Source: VAZQ01 sp963840535 | GTDB lineage: Bacteria > Pseudomonadota > Alphaproteobacteria > Rhizobiales > Xanthobacteraceae | Assembly: GCA_963840535.1 (NCBI GenBank) | Contig: CAWIZJ010000003.1 | Span: forward strand, 81,164-145,163 | Length of the DNA: 64,000 nt | Reading direction: 5' to 3' | Part shown: in pieces, positions 29,935 through 42,579 of the stretch | Numbering within the stretch: position 1 is the stretch's first letter | Layout of the letters: every line of letters starts with the position of its first letter | Notes under the pieces: generated by a model | The model's input: only the letters and a program-made list of their open reading frames with translations | What the model was told of the DNA's origin: nothing | Databases searched by the model: none | Position numbers and translations under genes: made by a program

Positions 29935-30233
29935 GGTTTTCTCCTTCCGATATCGCCCTGGCGATCGGTCTCGAGCCGTGGCGTCGGCATTGTGCCCGCG
30001 CGGCGGCCGCGCGACCAGGGCGGCACGGGGCGGCGCTCGGTCGCACGACGCCGGCGGCCGACGAAGGAATGGCGCCACCGAGGAGAGCGTCCCGGGACAC
30101 GGCAGTGCGGCTGTCGGCAGCTACCTTGCGCTATGGGCATACCGGGATAATCTGCATGTACGTGCGAGCCTCCGCCCTAGCACCGCTACGGTCCTGTCGC
30201 TCGCCTTCCTGCTTTCCAGTGCATCCATGTGTC

Positions 30234-30980
30234 ATGGCGACTGAAATTCCACGCAATGTCGCGACCGACCTGGCCCCCGGCGGCAAGCTGCGGGTCGCGA
30301 TCAATTTCGGCAATACCGTGCTGGCCCAGCGCGACCCGGACGGCGGCGCGCCGCGCGGAGTATCGGGGGACCTCGCCCGCGAGCTGGCGCAGCGACTCGA
30401 TCTGCCGATCGAGTACGTCACCTTCGATGCGGCGGGCAAGGTGTTCGAGGCGCTCGCGGCGGGAGCCTGGGATATCGCGTTCATGGCGATCGATCCGGTG
30501 CGCTCGCAAGGGATCGCATTCACGGCGCCCTACGTCGTGATCGAGGGGATCTACGTGGTCCCGTCCGCATCGCCGCTGCGCACTGTCGATGACATCGACC
30601 GCGACGGGGTCCGTGTCGCGGCCGCGAGCGGCAGCGCATACGACCTCTATCTGACGCGGGCACTCAAGCGTGCGCAGCTCGTCCGCGAGCCGAGCGGCCC
30701 GGAGTCGCTGGCGCGGTTCCTCAAGGATCGCCTCGAGGCGTCCGCCGGGGTGAAGCAGCCGATGGTCGAGTTCGCCGCGCAGCATCCGGAGCTGCGCGTG
30801 ATCCCGGGGCGCTTCATGGCGATCGAGCAGGCGATGGGGACGCCCAGGGGCCGCGAGCAGGGCGTGCGCTATCTGCGCACCTTCATCGAGGAGATGAAGG
30901 CCTCCGGCTTCGTCGCCGACGCGCTCGCGCGCAGCGGCCAGGGCGATGCCGCGGTGGCGCCGGCCGCACCGATCGACTGA
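30234..30980 (+). CDS. amino-acid-type solute-binding protein lacking a signal peptide
   Basis: 248 residues of the SBP_bac_3 type: LAPGGKLRVAINFGNTVLA, GVSGDLARELAQRLDLPIEYV, AGAWDIAFMAIDPVRSQGIAFTAPYV and VRVAAASGSAYDLYLTR. No signal peptide precedes the first strand from the chosen ATG; the upstream open frame (to 30069) has Cys/Pro-rich residues not like a signal. Signal-less relatives are common in Bradyrhizobium. Either it works in the cytoplasm as a ligand sensor or the signal is lost. Confidence 0.78.
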   Translation: MATEIPRNVATDLAPGGKLRVAINFGNTVLAQRDPDGGAPRGVSGDLARELAQRLDLPIEYVTFDAAGKVFEALAAGAWDIAFMAIDPVRSQGIAFTAPYVVIEGIYVVPSASPLRTVDDIDRDGVRVAAASGSAYDLYLTRALKRAQLVREPSGPESLARFLKDRLEASAGVKQPMVEFAAQHPELRVIPGRFMAIEQAMGTPRGREQGVRYLRTFIEEMKASGFVADALARSGQGDAAVAPAAPID

Positions 30981-31127
30981 TTGCGGGTCGACTCCGCGGT
31001 CCTCGTCTGCCGCTATCACGGTCTCGCCTTCGACGGCAAGGGCCGGTGCACGCGCTTGCCCTCGCAAATACGAGCTGCCTCCGACAGTCGGGAGGATGCC
31101 GTACGTCCGATTGATCGGGGCTCCTGA
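30981..31127 (+). pseudogene. fragment of a Rieske [2Fe-2S] oxygenase
   Basis: Directly after the previous stop, 48 codons read VLVCRYHGLAFDGKGRCTRL, the second half of a Rieske cluster motif (CxxHGLxFDxxGxC) as in VanA-type ring-hydroxylating oxygenases. The first Cys-x-His half and the rest of the enzyme are absent. It looks like a relic joined to the solute-binding protein gene by deletion. Confidence 0.6.
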
Positions 31128-31163
31128 TCTCACTGCGTCCCGATCGGAGCGGCGCACGGTGGC

Positions 31164-31337
31164 GTGGGCAAAATCGTGCAACGCGGGGTGCCGGGATCGA
31201 GCACACGGCAGACGATTTTGCCCACCCTACGGTCGAATGTAGGGTGGAGCGCGGCTGGGAAATGTAGGGTGGCGCAAAAAGCGCCCGACGTGCGGCTCGG
31301 ATCGGTTGCCGATGTTGCGCGCTTTTGCCCACGCGAA
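31164..31337. repeat. dispersed inverted-end repeat, copy 2
   Basis: Same landmarks as 1582-1733: GTGGGCAAAATCG at the start, CGATTTTGCCCACCCTACGG inside, and GCGCGCTTTTGCCCACGCG at the end. It adds an extra TGTAGGGTGG pair in the middle. It lies in the leader of the MetE-like gene. Confidence 0.7.
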
Positions 31338-31378
31338 GGCGGCCCGATCGGTTCCATATCGGTGGTGGTGGAGGGTAC

Positions 31379-32623
31379 ATGCATCACAGCACAGACAGAA
31401 TCCTCACGACGCATACCGGATCGTTGCATCGGCCGCCCGACCTCGAGGAGCTCTTCCGCAGGAAGCTCACAGGGGAGGTCTACGACGACAAGACGTTCGA
31501 GATGCGATTGCGCAGTGCCGTCGCGGAAATCGTGCAAAAGCAGGCGAGCATCGGCATCGATGTCATCGATGACGGCGAGTTCAGCAAGGTCGATTTCTTC
31601 AGCTATGCGAAGTATCGCCTGGATGGCGTCGAGAGCCGCCCGGTACCGACAAGACCCGACGACCAGGCCAGCGCCAACCGATTCCTGCACCCGGGAATGA
31701 AATCGGTGATGTCCTCGTTGGCCCTGCGCCGGCGCTTCGCGCAGTTCTTCGCCGATACCGAACCACCGGAAGGCGCGGTGTGGCCCGGAAGCGTGGTTCA
31801 GATGTACATCCCACGGGGAATGGCCGTTGAAAAGCCGGCAATTTTTTTCGTCACCGGGCCGCTTCGCTACAAGCCCTCCGAGGTCGGACGCGACATCGAC
31901 AATCTGAAGGCGGCGCTGCAGGGCATCGCGGTCAAGGACGTATTCATGCCGGTGGTGGCTCCGGCCATGTTCGCGACCCGGCATATCAACGAACAGTACA
32001 AGAGCGAGGAGGAATACTACTTCGCGGTGGCCGATGCCCTGCACGAGGAATATCAGGCGATCGTGGACGCGGGCTTCCTCGTTCAGATCGACGATGTGTC
32101 GCTGCCCGGCCGCTACCGTCTGCAGGTTCCCGCGGAAGGGATCGATGCGTTCCAGCGCTGGTGCGATCTGGCCGTCGACGCGCTCAACCACGCGCTGAAG
32201 GGAATTCCCGAGGACAAGGTCCGCTATCATCTGTGCTGGTCGTCACAGAACTCACCGCATACGGACGACGCCCCGTTGGCAGACCTGATCCGAGCGATTA
32301 CCCGCATCAGGGCGCAAGGCTATCAGATCGAAGCCGCCAACGTGCGTCACGGGCATGAATGGGCGGTGTGGGCGGACACCAAGTTGTCGGACGACAAGAT
32401 CCTCATGCCCGGCGTCATCTGTCACGCCACCAACGTCGTCGAGCATCCGGACTACGTTGCAGAGTTGATCTTGAAATACGCCGACATCGTCGGGCGCGAG
32501 AGGGTCATTGCTGCGACGGATTGCGGGTTCCGGTGGCGGGTGCATCCGGAGATCGCGTGGGCAAAACTCTCGGCGCTCGTCGAGGGGGCGCAGGTTGCGA
32601 CCCGCCGACTGTGGAAGAATTAG
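31379..32623 (+). CDS. cobalamin-independent methionine synthase-like protein (MetE C-terminal type)
   Basis: 414 residues of the UROD/MetE-like barrel. ILTTHTGSLHRP at the start, IDVIDDGEFSK, YQAIVDAGFLVQIDDV, and a zinc-site order H...C...C: LCWSSQN, then near the C-terminus ATDCGFRW, as in methyltransferases related to the C-terminal half of MetE. Stand-alone proteins of this group often act on xenobiotic or methylated compounds rather than homocysteine. GGAGGG lies before the start. No folate-binding N-terminal half is present. Confidence 0.82.
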   Translation: MHHSTDRILTTHTGSLHRPPDLEELFRRKLTGEVYDDKTFEMRLRSAVAEIVQKQASIGIDVIDDGEFSKVDFFSYAKYRLDGVESRPVPTRPDDQASANRFLHPGMKSVMSSLALRRRFAQFFADTEPPEGAVWPGSVVQMYIPRGMAVEKPAIFFVTGPLRYKPSEVGRDIDNLKAALQGIAVKDVFMPVVAPAMFATRHINEQYKSEEEYYFAVADALHEEYQAIVDAGFLVQIDDVSLPGRYRLQVPAEGIDAFQRWCDLAVDALNHALKGIPEDKVRYHLCWSSQNSPHTDDAPLADLIRAITRIRAQGYQIEAANVRHGHEWAVWADTKLSDDKILMPGVICHATNVVEHPDYVAELILKYADIVGRERVIAATDCGFRWRVHPEIAWAKLSALVEGAQVATRRLWKN

Positions 32624-32661
32624 ACCAACGGTAGTAAGCCTACGCGAGGCGGGAACACCCA

Positions 32662-33096
32662 TCAGGCCGCGAGCACGGCAACCATGCTCGCCAGCATGAT
32701 CGTGGACAGGATCGTGAACGCGGTGACGTTCACATCCCAGCGCCAGTGGCTCGGGCCGATCGGAGGCTTGAACGGAACGTATCCATTCTCGTCGTACAGC
32801 GCGCCTCCGAACAGCGGGCGCGCAAAGACGGCGACGAAGAACGCACCATAGATCGCAGCGCTCAGAGCTGCCGCGAGGTAAAGGCGCTCCAGCGGCCGCG
32901 GACCGTCGACCCAGACCAGATAGAGCGCCACCAACCCCACGCCGGCGTACGACAGGATCTGCCAGACCACGTGAAAGCGTGCATGCGGCGTCCACATGGG
33001 ATTGGTGGCGTGGGTATTGTTGAAGTCGGCTTTGATCGTGGCCAGGGCATAGCCGAGAATGGTCAGCGTCAGCAGTATCCGGGCTGCGGTCAGCAT
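32662..33096 (-). CDS. four-helix membrane protein, uncharacterised
   Basis: 144 residues with four predicted membrane helices (about 4-22, 42-60, 68-88 and 122-142) and a conserved-looking first loop HATNPMWTPHARFHVVW, rich in His and Trp. This pattern occurs in small uncharacterised membrane proteins of Hyphomicrobiales. The start at 33096 follows a run of G (GGGGGGGACAG) that can serve as ribosome site. It converges with the MetE-like gene. Confidence 0.7.
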   Translation of the reverse strand: MLTAARILLTLTILGYALATIKADFNNTHATNPMWTPHARFHVVWQILSYAGVGLVALYLVWVDGPRPLERLYLAAALSAAIYGAFFVAVFARPLFGGALYDENGYVPFKPPIGPSHWRWDVNVTAFTILSTIMLASMVAVLAA

Positions 33097-33360
33097 CTGT
33101 CCCCCCCCAATGCGTGTTGCGGAGACTTGCGTTGCACGAGAAAGGTAGCGTTTGAGGCTGTCCGAAGGCAAACGTCTCGAGCGCATCCGACGTCATCGTC
33201 GACGACAGCAACCGGGACGGCCCCGCCGGTAACCTTGGCTTGAAATCGCGTCTTGCATGAATTGCGGTATTCGATTATTCTGTGCGTTTTTCCGCGATCC
33301 CGGCGACTGGCGGGATGGCGGTGCGTTGTAGCGTCACGCCGGCGTAACGAAGGGTGTGCA

Positions 33361-34598
<1,238 letters not shown>

Positions 34599-34602
<4 letters not shown>

Positions 34603-35861
34603 CCGCGGTCGGCGGGCAGACGCGGGTGCAATCCGCCGCAGCCAAACCGACGTCCGATCTCGGCGGGCTCTACGACGTCGCCGCGGTTCGCGAACGCTGC
34701 CGCCTGGTGCGGCACTGGGTCGCCGACGGCCGCTCGCCACATTTCACCCTCGCGGAAGACCGGCTCGCGGCGGTCGCCGATTACGTGGCGGAGGTGACGC
34801 GCCGCGCCTATCCCGACCTCGATGTACCGTACCACAGCCGCTGGCGTCACTTCTCGGCCGGCGGCTTCGATCGCTGGCGCGAGCTCGCGAACCGAATCGA
34901 TGCCGGACCGATCGAACGGGCGCGTGCCGCGGTCGACCTGGCAGTGGTGAGCGTCCTGCTCGATGCCGGCGCAGGCGACGCCTGGCGCTACCGCGAACGC
35001 AGGACCGGCCACGTTCTTACGCGTTCCGAGGGCCTCGCCGTCGCCAGTCTCGACATGTTCCAGGCCGGCTCGTTCTCGTCCGATCGACGTTGCCCGTATC
35101 GCGTCGACGACAGCGCGCTCGCGGGCATCGACGCAGCGACCTTGGCGATACATTTCCAATCCACCCCCGAGCATCCCCTGCTCGGGATCGAACGACGAAG
35201 CGCGCTGCTGCGCGCCCTTGCAAGGGCGCTGGCCGCCCGGCCCGATGTGTTCGGCCGTGGACCGGCCCGGCCCGGCAATCTGGTCGATTGCTTCATGCGG
35301 GCCGGCGGGCGGGTTGCGGCTCCCCAAGTGCTTGCCCTGCTGCTCGAGACGCTGTCATCGATCTGGCCATCGGGGCTCCTGCTCGACGGGTTTCCCGTCG
35401 GCGACGCCGGCCGCCATCCGGGGGTGCGGACAGGGGATCGAGCCGACGGCGTCGTTCCGTTCCACAAGCTCTCGCAATGGTTGACCTATTCGCTCATCGA
35501 GCCGCTCGAATGGGCGGGGCTCGCTGTCACGCGCCTCGACGAGCTCACGGCGCTGGCGGAATATCGCAACGGCGGGCTCCTGATCGATCTCGGCGTGATC
35601 CGCCCGCGAGCGCCGATCGATCCGCAAGTCCGGCACGAAGCATCCTCCGAGATCGTGGTCGAATGGCGCGCGCTGACGGTGGCGCTGATGGACGCGTTGG
35701 TCGAACCTGTGCGGGAGCGGCTCGGCCTTGGTGCGCAGTTCACCATGGCACAGCTGCTGCAGGGCGGAACCTGGAGCGCCGGGCGCAAGATCGCGCGCAC
35801 GTTGCGCCCGCCCGACGGACCCTCCCCGATCGCGGTCGCCGCCGACGGCACGCTGTTCTGA
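34599..35861 (+). CDS. URC4/Urg3-family protein (DUF1688)
   Basis: 420 residues from a GTG start inside the previous stop (GTGA). Blocks of the family are visible: VPYHSRWRHFSAGG, GDAWRYRERRTG, RSEGLAVASLDMFQAGSFSS, HKLSQWLTYSLIEPLEWAG and the tail with RTLRPPDGPSPI. URC4 is an essential partner of URC1 in the pathway that degrades uracil through a ribosylurea-type intermediate, known from Lachancea kluyveri and present in many bacteria. Its exact reaction is not established. The stop meets the convergent GST stop with no gap. Confidence 0.9.
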
Positions 35862-36476
35862 TCAGACCTTGACCTTCTCCTGCTCCACCACCCGCTGCAC
35901 GGCCGGGCGCTCGAGCATGCGATCCTTGAACGCGGAATAGGCTGCCAGCTCGGCCATGGGCAGCTCGCGTCGCACACCCCAGGTGTAGAAGACGAAGCCG
36001 TACGGATCGAGGACCGAGTACTGGTCGGCGAGCCATTTCCGTCCCGCGAGCATTCCGTCGATCTGCTTCAAGTAGCCGTGGAAGCTCTTGAGGCCGGTCT
36101 CCTTGATGGTCGGGAACGCGGCGCTGTCCGCCGCATAGCGCTCGGGCCGGCCGACATGCGCGTGCGCGGGGTGCACGCTCGCTGCGAAGAAACCGATCAC
36201 GGCGAGCGCCTTGGCTTCGGCGATCGGATCGCCCGGCCACAGGCCGAAGCGCTTGCCGAGGTAGGGCAGAATGGCGGTGTTCTCGGCCAGGGGCTCGCCA
36301 TCGTCGAGGCGCAGCGCCGGCACCCGTCCCATCGGATGGATCTTGAGATACTCCGCCGTGCGCTGCTCGCCCTTGGCGAGATCGACCGGCTGCGCCTGGT
36401 ATTTCTCGCCGCTCTCCTCCAGCACGATATGCGCAGCCATCGAGCATGCGCCCGGCGCGAAATACAACGTCAACAT
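35862..36476 (-). CDS. glutathione S-transferase (beta-like)
   Basis: 204 residues. Thioredoxin-like N-terminal domain with LYFAPGACSMAAHIVLEE; C11 stands where beta-class GSTs have their catalytic Cys. The GSH-binding loop is MGRVPALRLDDGEPLAENTAI with the cis-Pro and the E-N/S pair. The all-helical C-terminal domain follows with LADQYSVLDPYGFV. Conjugates or reduces electrophilic substrates with glutathione. Confidence 0.92.
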   Translation of the reverse strand: MLTLYFAPGACSMAAHIVLEESGEKYQAQPVDLAKGEQRTAEYLKIHPMGRVPALRLDDGEPLAENTAILPYLGKRFGLWPGDPIAEAKALAVIGFFAASVHPAHAHVGRPERYAADSAAFPTIKETGLKSFHGYLKQIDGMLAGRKWLADQYSVLDPYGFVFYTWGVRRELPMAELAAYSAFKDRMLERPAVQRVVEQEKVKV

Positions 36477-36959
36477 TGCGGTGGTCCTCCTGACGGGATT
36501 GATCCGAAATCCGACGAGTCATCGGTTCGTCGTGGCTGCGTGAAGATTATAGTGTCCCCTTACCTGCGCCAAGCTCGCCCGAGGGCCAAGCAGGGGCCAA
36601 GCGCCTGACCGCGGCCGTTGCGCGAATTACGAACTCACCGTCGCGTCGGGAGCAGGCCTTTCGGATATCGCAAGCACCTCGCGCACGAAGCGAAGAGACC
36701 TGAGCTCCTTGAGCAAGAGCAGGCCCAAATGACTTGCACCATCAGCATGCCGGCTGAGCGCACGCCAGCAAGCGCGAATGCAAAAAAATCTGATCGGTAC
36801 CGACTTACCAAATACAGATCAATTCAGCATCAACATACCTCAAGCATTCGCCTGGCAACCCATGTTGGGCGCGCAGATGACCTGAATTGATACATGCATC
36901 GCGCGACGAGAGTGCAGAAATCATTTCACCGGTAGTACTTTCGCACCAATGCAAACGAT
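36477..36959. other. long AT-richer intergenic region
   Basis: Nearly 500 bases without a supported gene. From about 36770 the composition is unusually AT-rich for this block. It ends in the duplicated promoter-like unit at 36960. Confidence 0.4.
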
Positions 36960-37036
36960 AAGCTTGACCAAGAAAGATTGTTAACCAATCATTACACCCA
37001 AGCTTGACCAAGAAAAATTGTTAACCAATCATTACA
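36960..37036 (+). promoter_or_regulatory. tandemly duplicated 40-bp promoter-like unit
   Basis: AAGCTTGACCAAGAAAGATT continues to a 40-base unit at 36960-36999, repeated at 37000-37036 with one internal change (G to A). Each unit holds TTGACC (36964, 37004), a 17-base spacer and AATCAT (36987, 37027), which fits a sigma-70-type promoter. The second unit lies about 100 bases before the TAXI receptor start. Confidence 0.6.
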
Positions 37037-37132
37037 ATTCTGCACAATGGTTCACGCAAGAACGACAATCGGATTTCAACAATTTTGACCGAGGCGACCG
37101 CGTACCGGGTCAGTCAGTCGAGGAGGGGTTGC

Positions 37133-38317
37133 ATGCGCGTGCTATCATCGAGAGGCGCTGTGCGCCTCGTCGTAACGCTGTTCGCCTACATACTCGGCTT
37201 TGTTTCAGTCGGTTGCGGATTGGTCGGGAACGCGCAAGCCCAGACGGTGCCCAAATCTCTCGAGGAGGGCGGCACCGATGCGGCAATGAAGTACAAGAAA
37301 AACAACTGGACGGTCGGAGTCGCCGGGGGACAACTCTCCGGCACATATATGACTTTCGCCAATGAATTGGCGCAGGTGCTCGACGACGGCGACAACCTGC
37401 GGGTCGTTCCGATCGTCACCTATGGTGCTGCTTCGAACATGGATGACCTGCTCTACTTGCGCCAGGTCGACATCGCGGTCACCCAGGCGGACGTGTTCGA
37501 TTACTTCCGCACCCAGCGCAAGCTCACCAACCTTCCCTACCGGATCAACTACATCGTACGGCTGCCGGTATCGGAAATGCACGTCCTCGCCAGCACCGAC
37601 ATCAAGACGATCGAGGACCTTAAGGGCAAGAAGGTCAGTTTCGGTCCGGCCGGGAGCGCGTCGAGCCTGACCGGAACAATCGTGTTTCAGCGTCTCGGCG
37701 TCCAGGTCGAGCAGGTTCTGTTCGACAATCCCACCGCGCTGCAAAAGCTCAAGGCGGGCGAGATCTCGGCTCTGGTCCGGGTGATCGGCAAGCCGATCGA
37801 TTTCTTCGCGAAGATACCGGCGAACTCGGGGCTGCACTTCGTGCCGATTCCATTCTCGAAGACTTTCGCCGACTACTACGGGTTGGGCGAGCTGACCCAC
37901 AAGGAGTATCCGCATCTCATCCCCGAAGGTCAGCCGGTCGACGCGATCGCGGTTCCGGCGGTGCTCGCCGTTTTCAATTGGCCCAAGGGACACGACCGCT
38001 ACCGCCGCGCCGAAAGGTTCACCGAGAACCTGTTCACCAAATGGGACAAGTTTCGCGAGCCGCCGCGGCATCCCAAGTGGCGCGATGTCAATCTCGCAGC
38101 CACCGTGCCTGGATGGACCCGGTGGAGCGTCGCGGAAGAGATGCTCCGTCGCATTCGCCCGAAGGATGCGGCGGACCCGCAGGTGGCGAGCGGCGAGTTT
38201 TCGTCGTTCCTCAAGAACAGAGGCTCCGGAGCGATGGACCTCACGCAAGAGCAGCGCGAGGCGTTGTTCCGCGAATTTCTGCAGTGGCAGAAGCAGCGCA
38301 GCAGCGCGCAGCGCTGA
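37133..38317 (+). CDS. TAXI-family TRAP transporter solute-binding protein
   Basis: 394 residues. N-terminal hydrophobic leader with a Cys (SVGCGLVGNAQA), then VGVAGGQLSGTYMTFANELA, the glycine-rich first strand of TAXI proteins, VTYGAASNMDDLLYLRQVDIAVTQ and KVSFGPAGSASSLTG. TAXI proteins bind glutamate-like or other organic anions for a fused TRAP permease; no permease gene is here. AGGAGGGG precedes the start. Transcribed from the duplicated promoter-like unit, probably together with the Sel1 protein gene downstream. Confidence 0.9.
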   Translation: MRVLSSRGAVRLVVTLFAYILGFVSVGCGLVGNAQAQTVPKSLEEGGTDAAMKYKKNNWTVGVAGGQLSGTYMTFANELAQVLDDGDNLRVVPIVTYGAASNMDDLLYLRQVDIAVTQADVFDYFRTQRKLTNLPYRINYIVRLPVSEMHVLASTDIKTIEDLKGKKVSFGPAGSASSLTGTIVFQRLGVQVEQVLFDNPTALQKLKAGEISALVRVIGKPIDFFAKIPANSGLHFVPIPFSKTFADYYGLGELTHKEYPHLIPEGQPVDAIAVPAVLAVFNWPKGHDRYRRAERFTENLFTKWDKFREPPRHPKWRDVNLAATVPGWTRWSVAEEMLRRIRPKDAADPQVASGEFSSFLKNRGSGAMDLTQEQREALFREFLQWQKQRSSAQR

Positions 38318-38458
38318 TCGCGGCCGCCGCCTGGACGGGTGCGATGGGTGCGCTTGCGTGATCGGTTGCAGTCGCGCAAGCGGAAAGCCGGAACCCTCGA
38401 ATAAGAAGGGGGCCGATCAAAAAACCCGAACCGTGGTGTCACAGGGGAGTGTCAGTCA

Positions 38459-39783
38459 ATGAGTACCCCGACAGGGAAGCCTTCGAATCCGGCCGATGTT
38501 TCCGACGACGTGGCGCAGCGTGAGCTAGCCGCTTCCGAATCGCCTTCCTCCGAGGAGGAGCCGCTTCGCTCGCCTTACGCACCCAAGCCGATCCACGAGC
38601 GTGCCGCGCTCGATCCCCATCCGCTCGAGCAAGGTGACGACGTCCTCTGGGCCTTCGCTCCCAAGACTGCGCGTGCGCAACCGCCGAGCGAGTTGGACTC
38701 GGACGATCGGCCGCCTGACGCAGTTCGCGCCGTGGCAGGCCCGCTTGCGGCGGACGAGCGTGTGACCGACCGGCGGGGTGCGGATGCCGCGGAGGAGCCG
38801 ACGGCCGACAAGCATTCCGTGGACCTGAACGAAGTCGCTCCGCGGCGTGCCGCATCAAATCCGTCAGTCGAGCGCCGCGACAAGGCCATGACTGAGCGAG
38901 ACCTCGAGCGGCTCGAAGCCAGCCTGCGATGGTTGCAGCGGCAGGAATCAGCCGCAAGGCTGACGAGGGTCGCAAGCACGACATTAGCGCCCGACCTGCC
39001 TTCCGCCGATGTTCGCCGTTATCCTTTGTATGATGCGGCAGGTCACCGCAGCGCTGCCGATACGATCGGTGAAGACATTCGCGCGCGCTCGCTGGAGCCC
39101 GACCGAGCGCCGCCCCCCCCGGAGGGGCCTCGCCGCAGTTTCGTCGGACCATTCGTTTTTTCGGTGGTGGGTATCTGCGCAGCGGCAATCGGCTACTATG
39201 CGCTCTCCGCTTCGACTCCTGCCTCGCCACCTGCCCCCCAAGCGCAGATGGCAGCCATCGCTCCGGTGGCTGCTCAACTTCCGACCATGTCCGCGGCTCC
39301 ACGAGAGCTTGTGCCGGTCGAGACAACGGCCGCCGATCGTGAAGCGTCGGCCGCGAACGAGGCCGGCTTGCAGAATCTCAGGACCGCGCTGACGGCAAGG
39401 CAGGCGGAGCGCGCAACCGTGCAGCCGGATGTGGCGCCGGCTGCCGCACAGCCGGAGTGGCGTCGGCTGCCGCACAGCCGGCGAGCCCGGTTGTGCGTGC
39501 GCTCGACCCCGAGGAGATCAAGCTGCTCATGGAGCGGGGCGAGCAATTCGCCACGGCGGGGGATCTGGCCGCGGCCCGGCTGGTCTTCCGACGCGCCGCG
39601 GAAGCCGGCAACGCCAACGCCGCGATCGCGTTGGGGGCGACCTACGATCCCACCGTGCTCGCAAGGCTCGGCGCGGTGGGGATCGACGCCGACGTAGAGA
39701 CGGCACGCCGCTGGTACCAAAAGGCCGAGAGTTTCGGCTCCAGTGAGGCGACCCGTCGCCTTTCAATTCTCGCCAAGCAGTGA
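38459..39783 (+). CDS. membrane-anchored Sel1/TPR-repeat protein, one frameshift
   Basis: About 440 codons. A charged, low-complexity N-terminal cytoplasmic part (about 1-220), one membrane helix (VGPFVFSVVGICAAAIGYYA, about 228-248), a Pro/Ala linker and Sel1-like repeats at the end (AARLVFRRAAEAGNANAAIALG and a second unit). The frame changes near 39450-39470, inside a duplicated GGCTGCCGCACAGCCGG motif, so slippage or read error is likely. It follows the TAXI gene by 141 bases. Related proteins accompany TAXI receptors in Bradyrhizobium as I recall; function unknown. Confidence 0.7.
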
Positions 39784-39809
39784 AGCTCATTCACGATCGA
39801 GGAGCTGCG

Positions 39810-39914
39810 ATGCCGCTCATCATCGCTCTCGCGGTCACCCTTGCGTTGTCCGCAGAGGCGGTCAACTCGAGGCCGACGACGCGCGATGCGATGACAGGCG
39901 AAAGTACGATCTGA
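39810..39914 (+). CDS. possible 34-aa small hydrophobic peptide
   Basis: ATG after GAGGAGCTGCG, then PLIIALAVTLALSAEAV and a polar tail to TGA. It looks like a short signal-like peptide or the start of a broken gene. No family is recognised, and chance cannot be excluded. Confidence 0.3.
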   Translation: MPLIIALAVTLALSAEAVNSRPTTRDAMTGESTI

Positions 39915-40068
39915 AATTCGAAGCGAAGCTTCGTCGCACCGTATCGTCGCACCGTATCGTATTGCCTGCACATTCGGGAGATGGGATAGTTCTCGAGCCC
40001 TTTGCGGGTTGCGGGGCCATGCTTCAGGTCGTCCGCTTCCCGGCCATCGCATCTGTCGGACTCTTGCT

Positions 40069-41210
40069 GTGAACCTTGGATACGATAACGAGCAGGTCAT
40101 CCTGCGCAGCAGCGCCGACAAATTCCTGACCGAGCGCTACGACTACGCGACCTTCCGCAAGACCTGCGAAAGCCGGGCGGGCTTCGACCGCGATCTCTGG
40201 AACGAGTTTGCCCGGCTCGGCTGGCTCGGTCTGCCGTTCGCGCCGGACGACGGCGGCAGCGGCGGCGGAGCGGTCGAGCTCGCGATCCTGATGGAGGCAT
40301 TCGGCAGGCACCTGGTCGTCGAGCCTTATCTCGCGACCGTGGTGCTGAGTGGAGGTCTCCTCACCCGGCTGGGATCGCCTGCCGAGCGCGCGGCGATCCT
40401 GCCCACGGTGATCGAGGGTCGCCAGCTCCTCGCTTTCGCGCACGACGAGGCGGGTGCTTCCACCCGGGCGCGGCGCACGAACCGGGGCTACGTGCTGCAA
40501 GGGGCGAAGAGGACGGTCCTCGGCGGCCCCATGGCCGACACGCTGCTGGTATCGGCGCAGCTCGCCGAGGGCAGGATCGGAATCTTCGTCGTGCCCGGGA
40601 ACACCGATGGCGTCACGCTGCGGCCGCTGCGCCTGGTGGACGGCAGCCGCGCCGCCGATGTCGCGCTCGCCGACGTGACGGTGCCGCATTCCGCGCTGCT
40701 CGGCGACAACGAGGATGCCGGCGCAGCCGTCGAGGCGGTCATCCGCAGCGCAATCGCGGCGGCTTCCGCCGACGCGGTCGGCGCCATCGCAGCCATGGTC
40801 AAGGCGACCGTGGACTACGCCAAGACCCGCGTCCAGTTCGGGCAGCCGCTCGCCAGTTTCCAGGCCCTGCAGCACCGCATCGTGCGGATGAGGATCGCGG
40901 AAGAGGAAGCGCGCGCGTCGAGCCTGTTCGCCACGCTCAGCCTCGACGGCCCCGCCGAGGCCGGCGCCCGCGCCGTCTCCGGAGCCAAGGCGAAGATCGG
41001 CCGCTGTGCCCGTCACGTGCATCAGGAGGCGATCCAGCTCCACGGCGCCATCGGCACCACCAACGAGCTGTCGCTCGGCGGCTATGCCAAGCGCCTGATC
41101 GCCTACGAGATCCTGTTCGGATCGACGCGCGCGCACCTGCGCCGCTATGCCCGCGCCATCGCCGACCCGGATGTCGCCGCCCAGGGCCTGATCATGTCGG
41201 GAGGACCGGC

Positions 41211-41214
<4 letters not shown>
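40069..41214 (+). CDS. acyl-CoA dehydrogenase family protein (first of a pair)
   Basis: 381 residues from a GTG start. N-terminal helical domain (LWNEFARLGWLGLPFAPDDG), a middle beta domain whose substrate/FAD contacts are weakly conserved, and a C-terminal domain with KTRVQFGQPLASFQALQH and EAIQLHGAIGTTNELSLGGYAKR. The catalytic Glu of fatty-acyl dehydrogenases is not where expected, as in other subunits that pair with a second ACAD. The next gene starts inside its stop (TTGA), which suggests a heteromeric enzyme of the type used in steroid or aromatic-acid side-chain oxidation. Confidence 0.88.
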
Positions 41215-42395
<1,181 letters not shown>

Positions 42396-42420
42396 GTTCA
42401 GGCGGGATGTGGGTGGAGAC

Positions 42421-42579
42421 GTGAGCCGGCGCAGATTTCTCGGTGTGCTCGCTGGCGCGGCGGCCCGGCCGCTCGCGGTGCGCGCGCAGCAGCCGGTGAT
42501 GCCCGGCGATCGGATATATCGGTGTGAATTCGAAATTCCGGCGAAGCTGCTCGCCCTCGCCGACGAAGTGATCGAATAG
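42421..42579 (+). pseudogene. 5' remnant of an ABC substrate-binding protein gene running into a repeat
   Basis: GTG start, then SRRRFLGVLAGAAARPLAVR and AQQPVMP, the typical twin-arginine-like leader of rhizobial ABC-type substrate-binding proteins. After 27 codons the homology stops. The following bases, read on the minus strand, encode NAYSITSSARASS, a well-known spurious peptide of an intergenic repeat in Bradyrhizobium genomes. So a truncated gene joins a dispersed repeat here. Confidence 0.55.
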
